Source: Roseiarcus sp049513815 (GTDB lineage Bacteria; Pseudomonadota; Alphaproteobacteria; Rhizobiales; Beijerinckiaceae). From it: a DNA stretch of 64,000 nt. The translations under genes were made by a program, and so were the position numbers. The stretch lies in NCBI GenBank assembly GCA_049513815.1, contig JBEKVR010000006.1, positions 6,960 to 70,959 of the forward strand, given 5' to 3'. Positions 29,791 to 38,196 of this stretch are shown one piece after another (position 1 is the first letter of the stretch; each line of letters opens with the position of its first letter). A model generated the notes under the pieces. That model saw only the letters and a program-made list of their open reading frames with translations, searched no databases and was not told the DNA's origin.

Positions 29791-31863
29791 ATGGTCGATT
29801 TCTCAAGGCCCGATGAGGTAAAGCACTGGCTTGACGGGATCGAGCCGGCGGAGCGGCGGCGCGAGGTCGCGATCACGCTAGCGGCGCGTGCGGCGCTGCG
29901 CGTGTTGCCGTTTGTCGGGCATGCGTTGAGGTCCCCCGAACCGAAGCGCGTCAGCATTCCTCGCGCGCGTGTACTTCGCGAGGTAGTATTGCCGAGCTTT
30001 GGCGCGACGGCGTTGGCTTGGATTGCCGGGCAGCAGCCAATCGGCGCCAGCGAGCTCCTCGCTAACTACGCCCGTGTTGCTGCAAGGCGCGCCGAGGACG
30101 CCATCGGCGCGATATTGTCGGCTCCCAAGTCCGCGTCCGGCGCCGCGACGGCCGCGGCTTTCGCTGCCGACACGGTGCACGTCTTCGAAAAGTCTGGCCA
30201 CGCTGCGCAGACCTTCGATTCCGCGCTGGAGGCAGTCAACGCGCACTGGCCTAACCTCGCGCAGACCGCGCTCGCCGCGATAGAAATGACTGCTGGTCTT
30301 GAGGCCGATGCTACTGCCGTCAGCTCCGGGCGCTCCGCAATCGAACTGGCTAGGACGCCACTCTGGCCGAACGGCGCTCCTCGATGGGCGACCGAGGCTT
30401 GGCGGACGTTGAAATCTGCCCTTCTCGCCACCAATCAGAACTGGGAAGTCTGGACCGACTGGTACGAGGCGCGCCTCGCCGGCGACGCCGCCCATCCGCC
30501 GAACGAAGCGCTCGAAGTCGCCCGCGCGACGATCCCGGACGAGATCTGGACGCAGGGTCCGGCGGCGGTGAACGCCGAGATCAAGCGGCTGATCGCGTTG
30601 CATCCGCCAAAATCCGCAGTCTCTGTCTCCATCGCAGGCGTCGAATTAAGAACTTCAGTCGGAGACGTCGTTCCGTCGATCTCCGTGCCCGTGCAGGGCG
30701 TCGAAGCGAGAGCTTCGGCCGGAGAAGTCATTGCAAATCCTGCGTCGCCGCCCGCGGGCCGGATGAATACCGGCGATGATCCCGCCGTCCAACTGGCCGC
30801 CCGAACGCGTTTGCAGGCTAGGGCCGCCTCGGAAGCGGCTTTCGTGACACAGCCGCCATTTCCCCAGTCTCAAGCCCCGTCAGCGGGCACCGCTCCGCAG
30901 TTCATTGGACGAACGACCCCGCCAGCGAATCTGCCGCCGATCGAAACGATTCCCTCGCAAGAGCGCGCGGCGACGCAATTCCACGCGGACGCTGAAGGCC
31001 GCATTGACGTCGTTCGCGTTCCTCCCACAAGTGACGATCGTCAGCGTCTCCTCTACGAAGAGATGCGCCACAAGGCGAAGGAGTTGGCCGCTCTCGGTCA
31101 AATGCTCGGCGACCTATCGCCGGCTGTCGATCGTGTTCTCGAAGCCCTGCCGGAGCGCACGGAGAACGCGTCGGTCGACAAGCTTTGGTCGCGCGCCAAT
31201 ACGCTGCGCCGGCGCCATGACGCGCATGTCCGCGCGATCGACAACGATTTGGGGCCGAACCCCGCGCGTTTGGATGATCTCGTCGCAGCCACCCTCGGCG
31301 ACTTCGTTGATTGCTTCAACGTCTACGTTCTCGGCGATCCCCGCGCGCTCGAACTCGACAGCGCCCGGCTCGGCCCACAGGATCGCGAAGCCGTGCGCAA
31401 GATCGCCGCCCTCGCCGCGCCGATCGCGCGCGCCGCCTGCGAGCCGCAAGCGCCGACGACGCCGGCCGCGCAAGAAGCGCTGATCGAACAGGTCGACGCC
31501 GCGATCGACGCACCCAACGATATCAACGGCGATCAGGCGGCCGACCTCGCGCGCAAGACGACGGGCAATTTCGTCAGCGAATTGCTGCGACGAGCCTACG
31601 CGCCAATCGCGAAGCTCGGCGCCGTCGCCAAGGCCGAGGCAATCTTCGCACAGAAGGAATACCGCTCTGGCCTTTATCGCGCCTCCGGAACCGCCACATT
31701 CGCGGGACTGTCAGTCGCTGCACTCGCCTATTGGCCTGAGATTTCCGCCTTCGTTGTCCGCAATGCCGACGCGCTTAAGGACTTCGTGACAGCGCTCTTT
31801 CATAATTCAAGGCTCGTCGAGATCATCGACTTGATCGTGCAAGCCGCCAAGCATTCGGGCTGA
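29791..31863 (+). CDS. Uncharacterised 690-aa protein with GVE-type internal repeats
   Basis: No known domain is recognised. Layout: an Ala-rich helical N-terminal half (residues 1-270), containing WEVWTDWYEARLAGD and TIPDEIWTQGPAAVNAEIKR, a pattern I recall from uncharacterised proteins of rhizobia; two direct repeats of about 18 residues near 275-315 (SVSIAGVELRTSVGDV, then SVPVQGVEARASAGEV); a Pro/Thr-rich linker; a helical C-terminal half (about 420-640) with YEEMRHKAKELAALGQML; and a last segment with a hydrophobic stretch (ATFAGLSVAALAYWPEISAF). There is no signal peptide. It is the only large gene in the repeat-rich accessory zone and stands alone. Its role is unknown. Confidence 0.85.
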   Translation: MVDFSRPDEVKHWLDGIEPAERRREVAITLAARAALRVLPFVGHALRSPEPKRVSIPRARVLREVVLPSFGATALAWIAGQQPIGASELLANYARVAARRAEDAIGAILSAPKSASGAATAAAFAADTVHVFEKSGHAAQTFDSALEAVNAHWPNLAQTALAAIEMTAGLEADATAVSSGRSAIELARTPLWPNGAPRWATEAWRTLKSALLATNQNWEVWTDWYEARLAGDAAHPPNEALEVARATIPDEIWTQGPAAVNAEIKRLIALHPPKSAVSVSIAGVELRTSVGDVVPSISVPVQGVEARASAGEVIANPASPPAGRMNTGDDPAVQLAARTRLQARAASEAAFVTQPPFPQSQAPSAGTAPQFIGRTTPPANLPPIETIPSQERAATQFHADAEGRIDVVRVPPTSDDRQRLLYEEMRHKAKELAALGQMLGDLSPAVDRVLEALPERTENASVDKLWSRANTLRRRHDAHVRAIDNDLGPNPARLDDLVAATLGDFVDCFNVYVLGDPRALELDSARLGPQDREAVRKIAALAAPIARAACEPQAPTTPAAQEALIEQVDAAIDAPNDINGDQAADLARKTTGNFVSELLRRAYAPIAKLGAVAKAEAIFAQKEYRSGLYRASGTATFAGLSVAALAYWPEISAFVVRNADALKDFVTALFHNSRLVEIIDLIVQAAKHSG

Positions 31864-32062
31864 CCGCTCGACTTGACGCGCCTCAGCGTTGATCCGTTGC
31901 ACCCTTGAGCAAGCCTCTCGACGCGCAGCCATGGCGCTGCCTATCTCCCGATCGCCCCCGGCCACATCAGCCCGTCGCCGTCAAGCCGCCCTGCAGGCGG
32001 CTCCTGCGCTTTTCGCTGCGGCCCTTCGGGTGACCGCGCCGTTCCGATGCGGCGTTGTGCGT

Positions 32063-32121
32063 CCATGATCGTTGCTGCCCGAAGCCGGCCGCGAGGCCGG
32101 CTCGCTCAGCAACGATCATGG
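32063..32121. repeat. Extended perfect-arm hairpin
   Basis: CCATGATCGTTGCTG (32063-32077) and CAGCAACGATCATGG (32107-32121) pair over 15 bp, with AGCCGGCC and GGCCGGCT pairing inside around GCGA. It lies in the 665-bp gap after the 690-aa gene. It could be a terminator-like structure or a small mobile hairpin. Confidence 0.7.
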
Positions 32122-32138
32122 CGGCCAATCGCCTGAGC

Positions 32139-32205
32139 CGCGCGGAGGGGTCAAGGCTCGCGCGCGAGCGCGACCCGCGAAGCGGGCTTGGCCTTGACGC
32201 CGAGC
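32139..32205. repeat. Family E repeat, copy 2
   Basis: CGCGGAGGGGTCAAGGC at the left and CGGGCTTGGCCTTGACGC at the right match the reverse complement of 8650-8729; only the middle differs. GTCAAGGC and GCCTTGAC pair. Confidence 0.75.
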
Positions 32206-32443
32206 ACGGATCAGGCAGCGCGGATCAAGAACACGCGGGACGGCGATCGCATGGCCTGCTGTTCATCCGAGCGCGACAATCGACTCTTCCTGAAAAACAG
32301 AAATCGTGCTAATGTAAATTCATGACCTCGTCCGCTCGCCCCTCGCTCCCTCGCCCTCCCTTGACAGGACCGCCCGACGCGTCAAATGTCCAGCCTTTTC
32401 CCATCAAGCCATTGATATCATTGAACAGGCCGTCAAGCCTTCG

Positions 32444-32523
32444 CTTGACAACCCTTGACGTTTCTTGACGTTTCTTGACATTTCGCCCCGCAAACTTGAC
32501 GGGGCTAGCCAGCCGCTCTTGAC
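32444..32523. repeat. Phased array of CTTGAC boxes
   Basis: CTTGAC begins at 32444, 32454, 32464 and 32474 (exactly 10 bp apart) and again at 32495 and 32518. The first four form a 10-bp direct repeat, CTTGACRWYY-like. The array ends just before the 3' end of rarA. The rest of 32206-32528 shows no gene. Confidence 0.75.
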
Positions 32524-32528
32524 GCCCC

Positions 32529-33836
32529 CTACTCGCCCCGCCGCTCGCGCCTGAGCTTCTCCCACCACTCGAGCCGCTTCCTGACCTCGCGCTCGAAGCC
32601 GCGTTCGACGGGCTCGTAGAGGGCGCGGCGGCCGATCGCTTCGGGCCAGTAGTCCTGGCCGGAGAACGCGTCGGGTTCGTCGTGATCGTAACGATAGCCG
32701 TCGCCGTAGCCTTCCTCGCGCATCAGTCGCGTCGGCGCGTTGAGGATGACCTTGGGCGGCGGCGGCGAGCCGGTCGATTTGGCGAGCGCGGTCGCCGCGG
32801 CGAAGGCGGTGTAAAGCGCGTTCGATTTCGGCGCCGTCGCGACGTAGACGACCGCCTCGGCGATCGCCAGTTCGCCCTCCGGGCTGCCGAGAAAATCGTA
32901 GGCGTCCTTGGCGGCGTTGGCGACGATCAGCGCCTGCGGATCGGCGAGGCCGACGTCCTCGCTCGCCATCCGCACGACACGGCGGGCGAGAAACAGCGGG
33001 TCCTCGCCGGCGTCGAGCATGCGCGCGAGGTAGTAGAGCGCCGCGTCGGGATCGGAGCCGCGCACGCTCTTGTGCAGCGCCGAGATCAAGTTGTAGTGCC
33101 CCTCCTGCGCCTTGTCGTAGATCGGCGCGCGGCGCTGCACCACCGCGACCAGCCCGGCCGGATCGAACGTCTCGCCGTCGCGCGCGGCGCGCCAGACTTC
33201 CTCGGCCAGCGTCAGCGCGGCGCGGCCGTCGCCGTCGGCCATCTGGATGAGCGTCGCGCGCGCAGCCTCGTCGAGCGGCAGCGGCTTGCCGACAACGTCC
33301 TCGGCGCGCGCGATCAGCCGCTCGATCGCCGCCGCGTCGAGCGGCTTGAACACCAACACGCGCGCGCGGGAGAGCAGCGCGGCGTTGAGCTCGAACGACG
33401 GGTTCTCGGTCGTCGCGCCGATCAGCGTGATCGAGCCGTCCTCCATCACCGGCAGGAAGGAATCCTGCTGGGCGCGGTTGAAGCGATGGATCTCGTCGAC
33501 GAACAGCAGCGTCGCGCGGCCGTCGGCGCGGCGCGCGCGCGCCGTCTCGAAAATCTTCTTCAGCTCGGCGACGCCGGAGTGGATCGCCGAGACCTGGACG
33601 AACTCGGCCTTCGCCTGCTTGCCGATCAGCCGCGCAACCGTCGTCTTGCCGGAGCCCGGCGGGCCCCAGAAGATCATCGAACCGAGGCTCGGCGCGGCGA
33701 GCATGCGCGTCAGCGCGCCTTCCGGTCCGGTCAGATGCTCCTGCCCGGCGACTTCGTCGAGCGTCTGCGGCCTCAGCCGCTCCGGCAACGGCGGCGGCGG
33801 CCCCAGCGGGGCGAAGAGATCCGATCCGTCGCTCAA
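32529..33836 (-). CDS. rarA: Replication-associated recombination protein A
   Basis: A 435-residue AAA+ ATPase of the RarA/MgsA/WRNIP1 family acting at stalled replication forks. Visible: RPQTLDEVAGQEHL, Walker A GPPGSGKTT (about residue 58), Walker B LLFVDEIHRFN, sensor GATTENPSFELN, and the C-terminal tetramer domain with DAALYYLARML and the RRVVRMASEDVGLADP block. It is close to the clamp-loader family. Divergent from the serine hydrolase gene, 116 bp away. Confidence 0.97.
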   Translation of the reverse strand: MSDGSDLFAPLGPPPPLPERLRPQTLDEVAGQEHLTGPEGALTRMLAAPSLGSMIFWGPPGSGKTTVARLIGKQAKAEFVQVSAIHSGVAELKKIFETARARRADGRATLLFVDEIHRFNRAQQDSFLPVMEDGSITLIGATTENPSFELNAALLSRARVLVFKPLDAAAIERLIARAEDVVGKPLPLDEAARATLIQMADGDGRAALTLAEEVWRAARDGETFDPAGLVAVVQRRAPIYDKAQEGHYNLISALHKSVRGSDPDAALYYLARMLDAGEDPLFLARRVVRMASEDVGLADPQALIVANAAKDAYDFLGSPEGELAIAEAVVYVATAPKSNALYTAFAAATALAKSTGSPPPPKVILNAPTRLMREEGYGDGYRYDHDEPDAFSGQDYWPEAIGRRALYEPVERGFEREVRKRLEWWEKLRRERRGE

Positions 33837-33952
33837 CGCCGCCCCCCTGCGAACCTGCCCACCCGGCGGCGGCGCTGTGACGGCGCCGCCTTGCCCAGGT
33901 CGCGCCGCCGGACCATGCTCGGCCTATCGATCGATCCGCCGGGAGCTCCGTC

Positions 33953-35152
33953 TTGCCACCGCCGCCGCAGACCCAGTTTGGCCTGCCGACCGCCGAGCCG
34001 GAAGAGGTCGGCCTGTCGCGGCCCGCGCTGCTGCGCATGAGCGAGGCGATGCAGCGCGAGATCGCCGCCGGCCGCGCCGCCGGCGTCTCGACGCTGGTCG
34101 CCCGCCACGGCCGCGTCGCCCACGCCGAGCGGTTCGGCTCGTTGCGGCCCGGCGGTCCGCCGATGCCGGCCGACGCCATCTTCCGCATCTATTCGATGAC
34201 CAAGCCGATCGTCTGCGTCGCCGCGATGACTCTGGTCGAAGAAGGACGGTTGCTGCTTGCCGACCCGGTCGCCAAATACCTGCCCGCCTTCGCCGAGATG
34301 AAGGTCGGCGTCGAACGCGACGGCGCGCTTGAGCTTGTCCCGGCCAAGCGGCCGATCACGATCCACGACCTGATGCGCCACACCTCTGGACTGACCTACG
34401 GCTTCGCCGGCGCCACAGCCGCGCACCGGCTCGTCGCCGCGGCGGACATCGTCAATGTATCGAAGCCGATCGCCGAGCAGATCGACCGGCTCGCCGCGCT
34501 GCCGCTGCTGCGTCAGCCGGGCGAAGCCTGGGAATACGGCCTGTCGACCGACGTGCTCGGCCGCGTGCTGGAGGTCGTGTCGGGCAAGCGCCTCGGCGAG
34601 TTCGTCGCCGAGCGCGTATTGCGGCCGCTCGACATGGTCGACACCGCTTTCTACACGCCGCCCGCCAAACGCGACCGGCTCGCCGAGCCCCTCTCCAACG
34701 ACGCGTTGACCGCGGGGCGAATCGATCTCGTCGACTGCAGCGCGCCGCCGCCGTTCGAAATGGCCGGATCTGGGCTCGTGTCGACGATCGGCGATTACGC
34801 GCGCTTTCTCGCCATGGTCGCCGGCGGCGGCGCGCTCGACGGCGCGCGCGTGCTTGGGGTCCGCACGCTCGCCTACATGGCGAGCGACCATCTCGGCCCC
34901 GAGATCGACCGCCGCAGCCCCTTTCTCTCGCCGGGCCACGGCTACGGGCTCGGCTTCGCGGTGCGCACCGAAGCCGGAGTCGCGCCGACGACCGGCTCGG
35001 TCGGCGAGTTTTCCTGGGGCGGCGTTTCCGGCGTGGCGTTCTGGGTCTCGCCGCGCGACGCATTGTTCGCGATCGTGATGACGCAAGCGCCCGACCATTA
35101 TCTCTATTTCCGGCAAGTGTTCCGCAACATGGTCAACGCGGCGATCCTCTGA
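33953..35152 (+). CDS. Serine hydrolase of the beta-lactamase class C family
   Basis: A 399-residue EstB/penicillin-binding-type hydrolase. Nucleophile motif SMTK (IYSMTKPIV, about residue 83), the tyrosine region around HTSGLTYGF and the late SWGGVSG in place of KTG/HxG. There is no signal peptide, so it is probably cytoplasmic and more likely an esterase than a true beta-lactamase. The TTG start at 33953 has a GGGAG site upstream; the nearest upstream ATG is out of frame. Confidence 0.88.
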   Translation: MPPPPQTQFGLPTAEPEEVGLSRPALLRMSEAMQREIAAGRAAGVSTLVARHGRVAHAERFGSLRPGGPPMPADAIFRIYSMTKPIVCVAAMTLVEEGRLLLADPVAKYLPAFAEMKVGVERDGALELVPAKRPITIHDLMRHTSGLTYGFAGATAAHRLVAAADIVNVSKPIAEQIDRLAALPLLRQPGEAWEYGLSTDVLGRVLEVVSGKRLGEFVAERVLRPLDMVDTAFYTPPAKRDRLAEPLSNDALTAGRIDLVDCSAPPPFEMAGSGLVSTIGDYARFLAMVAGGGALDGARVLGVRTLAYMASDHLGPEIDRRSPFLSPGHGYGLGFAVRTEAGVAPTTGSVGEFSWGGVSGVAFWVSPRDALFAIVMTQAPDHYLYFRQVFRNMVNAAIL

Positions 35153-35161
35153 CCACCGCGT

Positions 35162-35602
35162 TCACCAGACGCCGACATTGGGCATCGACGCCCACGGCTC
35201 GGCCGGCGATAGCGCCTGGCCCTTCTGCAACAGCTCGATCGAGATGGCGTCGGGCGAGCGGATGAAGGCCATGCGGCCGTCACGCGGCGGGCGGTTGATC
35301 GTCACGCCCGCATTCATCATGCGCTCGCAAAAGGCGTAGATGTCGTCGACCCGATAGGCGAGATGGCCGAAATTGCGCCCGCCCGTGTAGACCTCCGGGT
35401 CCCAGTTGTGGGTGAGTTCGAGCAACGGCGCCTGGCTCTTCGCCGCGCGTTCAACGTCGTCCGGCGCAGCGAGAAAGACGAGGGTGAAGCGCCCCTGCTC
35501 GTTGCGCACCCGCCGCGTCTCGACCAGGCCCATCGCGCCGACGAAAAAGGCTAGCGACGCGTCGAGATCGGTGACGCGGATCATGGTGTGGAGATATTCC
35601 AT
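35162..35602 (-). CDS. gloA: Lactoylglutathione lyase (glyoxalase I)
   Basis: A 146-residue VOC enzyme: YLHTMIRVTDLDASLAFF with the first metal His, VETRRVRNEQGRFTLVFL, a Glu in LLELTHNWD, a His in GRNFGHLAYRVDD and the last Glu in DAISIELLQKG. These are the expected metal ligands. It detoxifies methylglyoxal as the glutathione adduct. The ATG at 35602 is used; the long in-frame upstream extension is antisense to the CDF gene and not coding. Confidence 0.93.
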   Translation of the reverse strand: MEYLHTMIRVTDLDASLAFFVGAMGLVETRRVRNEQGRFTLVFLAAPDDVERAAKSQAPLLELTHNWDPEVYTGGRNFGHLAYRVDDIYAFCERMMNAGVTINRPPRDGRMAFIRSPDAISIELLQKGQALSPAEPWASMPNVGVW

Positions 35603-35695
35603 GGTCGGTTCCCTTCGAGTTTGCCTCGCTCGGGCGGACGGGTCATAAAGCGGCGCGCGCTGCCCGCGCGCGACGGGAAACCATACACCACCGCC

Positions 35696-37090
35696 ATGCC
35701 CGCCGCTGGCCAAATTACCGCGAACGCGCGCCTGAAGCGCCGCACGGCGCTCGCCTCGGTGGCGGCGAGCGTCCTGATGACGCTGGTGAAATTCGCCGCG
35801 GGGATGATGGCCGGCTCGCTCGCCCTGCTCTCCGAGGCGGCGCACAACGGCCTCGACGTGGCCGCCAGCGGCCTGACCTATTACGCCGTGCGCGAAGCGG
35901 ACAAACCGGCCGACGAGGACCACCACTTCGGCCACGCCAAGATCGAGGCGGTGGTGGCGCTGTTCCAGACCGGTTTCCTGTTCGTGCTCGCCGCTGCGGT
36001 CGCTTTTGCGGCGTTGCGCCGGATCGGCGGCGAAGCGGAGACCGTCGACGCCAACGCCTTCGCCTTCGCCGCGATCGCCATTTCGATCGTCATCGACATC
36101 GTCCGCTGGCGCACTTTGACGATCGTCGCCGCCCGCACCGGCAGCGACGCGCTGGCCGCCGACGCGCTGCACTTCTCCAGCGACCTGATCGCCTCGGCCC
36201 TGGTGTTGATCGGCCTCGCGGCGACCCGCGCCGGCCTGCCGCACGCCGACGCTCTGGCGGCGGCCGGCGTCGCGCTGTTCATCGGCGTCGCCGGATTCCG
36301 GCTCGGCCGCCGCACCGTCGACGCGCTGGTCGACGCGGCGCCGAAGGGGTTGGCGGAGTCGCTGCGGCGCGCGGTCGAACAGGTGCCGGGCGTCGCCGGA
36401 GTCGACTTCGTCCGCCTGCGCCACGCCGGCGCCAAAGTGGTCGGCGATCTCGGCCTGCACGTCTCGCGCACCCTGCCGCTCGAGCGCGTGGCGGCGCTCA
36501 AGGCGGACGTCCAGGCGGCGATTCACGCCAGCCTGCCGAATGTCGAGGTGACGCTCACCGCCAATCCGGTGGCGCTCGACGACGAGACCCTGCTCGAGCG
36601 CATTCTGCTGATCGCCAGCCGCCGGCGCCTGTTCGTCCACCACCTCGGCGTCCAGAACGTCGGCGGGCGCAAGAGCGTCACGCTCGATCTCGAAGTCGAC
36701 GGCGGGATGCGCCTTGCCGAAGCCCACGAAATCGCCAGCCAGCTCGAGGCCGCGATCGCGGCCGATCTCGGCGCCGAGATCGAGGTCGAGACTCATATCG
36801 AGCCGATGGAGATCCAAGAATTCGGCGGCGAACCGGCTGAGCCCGCCGTGGTCGAGCGGATCACGGCGGCGTTGTCGCAAGCCGCGGCGCGCGGCGGCGC
36901 CTTGAGCGAGATCCATGACGTGCGGGTGCGCGTTGGGCCTGCGGGCCAATATGTCATCTTCCATTGCCGCGCCGCCGCCAATCTCACCGTCGCGGCGACC
37001 CACGATCACGTCGACGCGCTGGAGCGCGCGCTGCGCGCCCGCTTTCCCGAAGTCATCCGCATCGTCGGCCACGCCGAACCGGCGCGCTGA
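35696..37090 (+). CDS. Cation diffusion facilitator transporter with extended C-terminus
   Basis: A 464-residue CDF-family exporter. Six membrane helices lie in residues 10-215; metal-site residues appear in LLSEAAHNGLDV (helix II) and ADALHFSSDLI (helix V, HxxxD). The cytoplasmic part is unusually long: a first CDF-like domain (about 225-300), then a second, DUF-like duplicated domain up to residue 460. Typical CDF proteins have about 300 residues, so about 160 are extra. It probably exports Zn, Fe or Mn. It sits just upstream of mipZ. Confidence 0.92.
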   Translation: MPAAGQITANARLKRRTALASVAASVLMTLVKFAAGMMAGSLALLSEAAHNGLDVAASGLTYYAVREADKPADEDHHFGHAKIEAVVALFQTGFLFVLAAAVAFAALRRIGGEAETVDANAFAFAAIAISIVIDIVRWRTLTIVAARTGSDALAADALHFSSDLIASALVLIGLAATRAGLPHADALAAAGVALFIGVAGFRLGRRTVDALVDAAPKGLAESLRRAVEQVPGVAGVDFVRLRHAGAKVVGDLGLHVSRTLPLERVAALKADVQAAIHASLPNVEVTLTANPVALDDETLLERILLIASRRRLFVHHLGVQNVGGRKSVTLDLEVDGGMRLAEAHEIASQLEAAIAADLGAEIEVETHIEPMEIQEFGGEPAEPAVVERITAALSQAAARGGALSEIHDVRVRVGPAGQYVIFHCRAAANLTVAATHDHVDALERALRARFPEVIRIVGHAEPAR

Positions 37091-37175
37091 GCCGGCGAGT
37101 CGCGCCGCGCGGCGATTGCGCCGGCGCGCAAAGCGTCTATGTTCGCAAGACAACGAGGCTGCTTGATTCGCCGCC

Positions 37176-38102
37176 ATGGACTTTGACGACGACGCCCCCG
37201 ACCTCCGTAGCGCGCACGTCATCGTGGTCGGCAACGAGAAGGGCGGCGCGGGCAAATCGACCATCTCGATCCATCTCGCGGTGGCCCTGCTGAAGGCCGG
37301 TTACAAGGTCGCCTGCATCGACCTCGACACGCGTCAGCAGACGCTGACCCGCTTCTTCGAGAACCGCCGTTCATGGTCTAGCCATGCCGCACGGCCGATC
37401 GAGATGCCGCGCCATTGCGCGATGGGGCGCGGCGAAACCAACGACGTGCGCGCCAACGAGGCGCACGAATTCGCGCTGTTCGCCGAGGCGATCGGCGCCG
37501 TCGAACACGACTACGAGTTCGTCGTCATCGACACGCCGGCCAACGATTCCTACCTGATGCGGCTCGCCCATTCGCTGGCCGACACACTGGTTTCGCCGCT
37601 CAACGACAGCTTCGTCGACGTCGACGTCTTCTCGCGCGTCCACCACGACCGCTCGCAACGCGGCGCGGTCGCCCAGTACGCCGACCTGGTGATGGAGGCG
37701 CGGCGCAAGCGGCGAATTGTCGATAACGGAATCATCGACTGGGTGATGGTGCGCAACCGCATGGCGACGATCGCCAGCAACAACGCGCGCCAGGTCGCCC
37801 TCAGCGTTTCGCGCCTGGCGAGCGAGCTGAGGTTCCGCGTCGCCGACGGCCTGCACGATCGCGTCATCTTCCGCGAGTTGTTTCCGATCGGGCTCACCGC
37901 GCTCGATCCGATCGAGGAGGCGGGGGCCGGTCTCAGCAGTTCGCAGGCCGCGGCGCGGCGCGAGATCGAAAGCCTGGTCGAGGCGCTCGACCTGCCCGGC
38001 CGAACCCCGGGCATCGAGCATCTGCAGGCGCGCCGGCTGTGGCACGACCGCGTCGCCAAACACTACCGCGAGCTCGGCGCCGCCGACTGGCGCGCGAACT
38101 GA
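37176..38102 (+). CDS. mipZ: MipZ, division-plane positioning ATPase
   Basis: A 308-residue ParA/MinD-type ATPase. Deviant Walker A GNEKGGAGKSTISIHL (about residue 15), then CIDLDTRQQTLTRFFENRR and FVVIDTPAND, PLNDSFVDVDVF, and DWVMVRNRMATIASNN, all hallmarks of MipZ. It forms bipolar gradients with ParB and blocks FtsZ assembly away from midcell. Two GANTC sites (37097, 37165) occur in the short upstream region. The C-terminal 40 residues are longer than in Caulobacter MipZ. Confidence 0.93.
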   Translation: MDFDDDAPDLRSAHVIVVGNEKGGAGKSTISIHLAVALLKAGYKVACIDLDTRQQTLTRFFENRRSWSSHAARPIEMPRHCAMGRGETNDVRANEAHEFALFAEAIGAVEHDYEFVVIDTPANDSYLMRLAHSLADTLVSPLNDSFVDVDVFSRVHHDRSQRGAVAQYADLVMEARRKRRIVDNGIIDWVMVRNRMATIASNNARQVALSVSRLASELRFRVADGLHDRVIFRELFPIGLTALDPIEEAGAGLSSSQAAARREIESLVEALDLPGRTPGIEHLQARRLWHDRVAKHYRELGAADWRAN

Positions 38103-38196
38103 GCCCCTTTCCCTCGCGCTCTTCACAGCCGCTGCAAAGCCGTTATCCTTGACCCGCGTGACGGCGACCGCGCCGACGAAGACGGGAAGAGTCTCC

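Noticed and set aside
35603..37264. Long N-terminal extension of the glyoxalase frame
   Set aside because: Only the last 146 codons (from 35602) are protein-like; the rest is antisense to the CDF transporter.
22106..38102. The two ParA-type ATPases as a plasmid partition system
   Set aside because: One is MipZ, the other an orphan 15 kb away; no parB, rep gene or parS cluster was seen.
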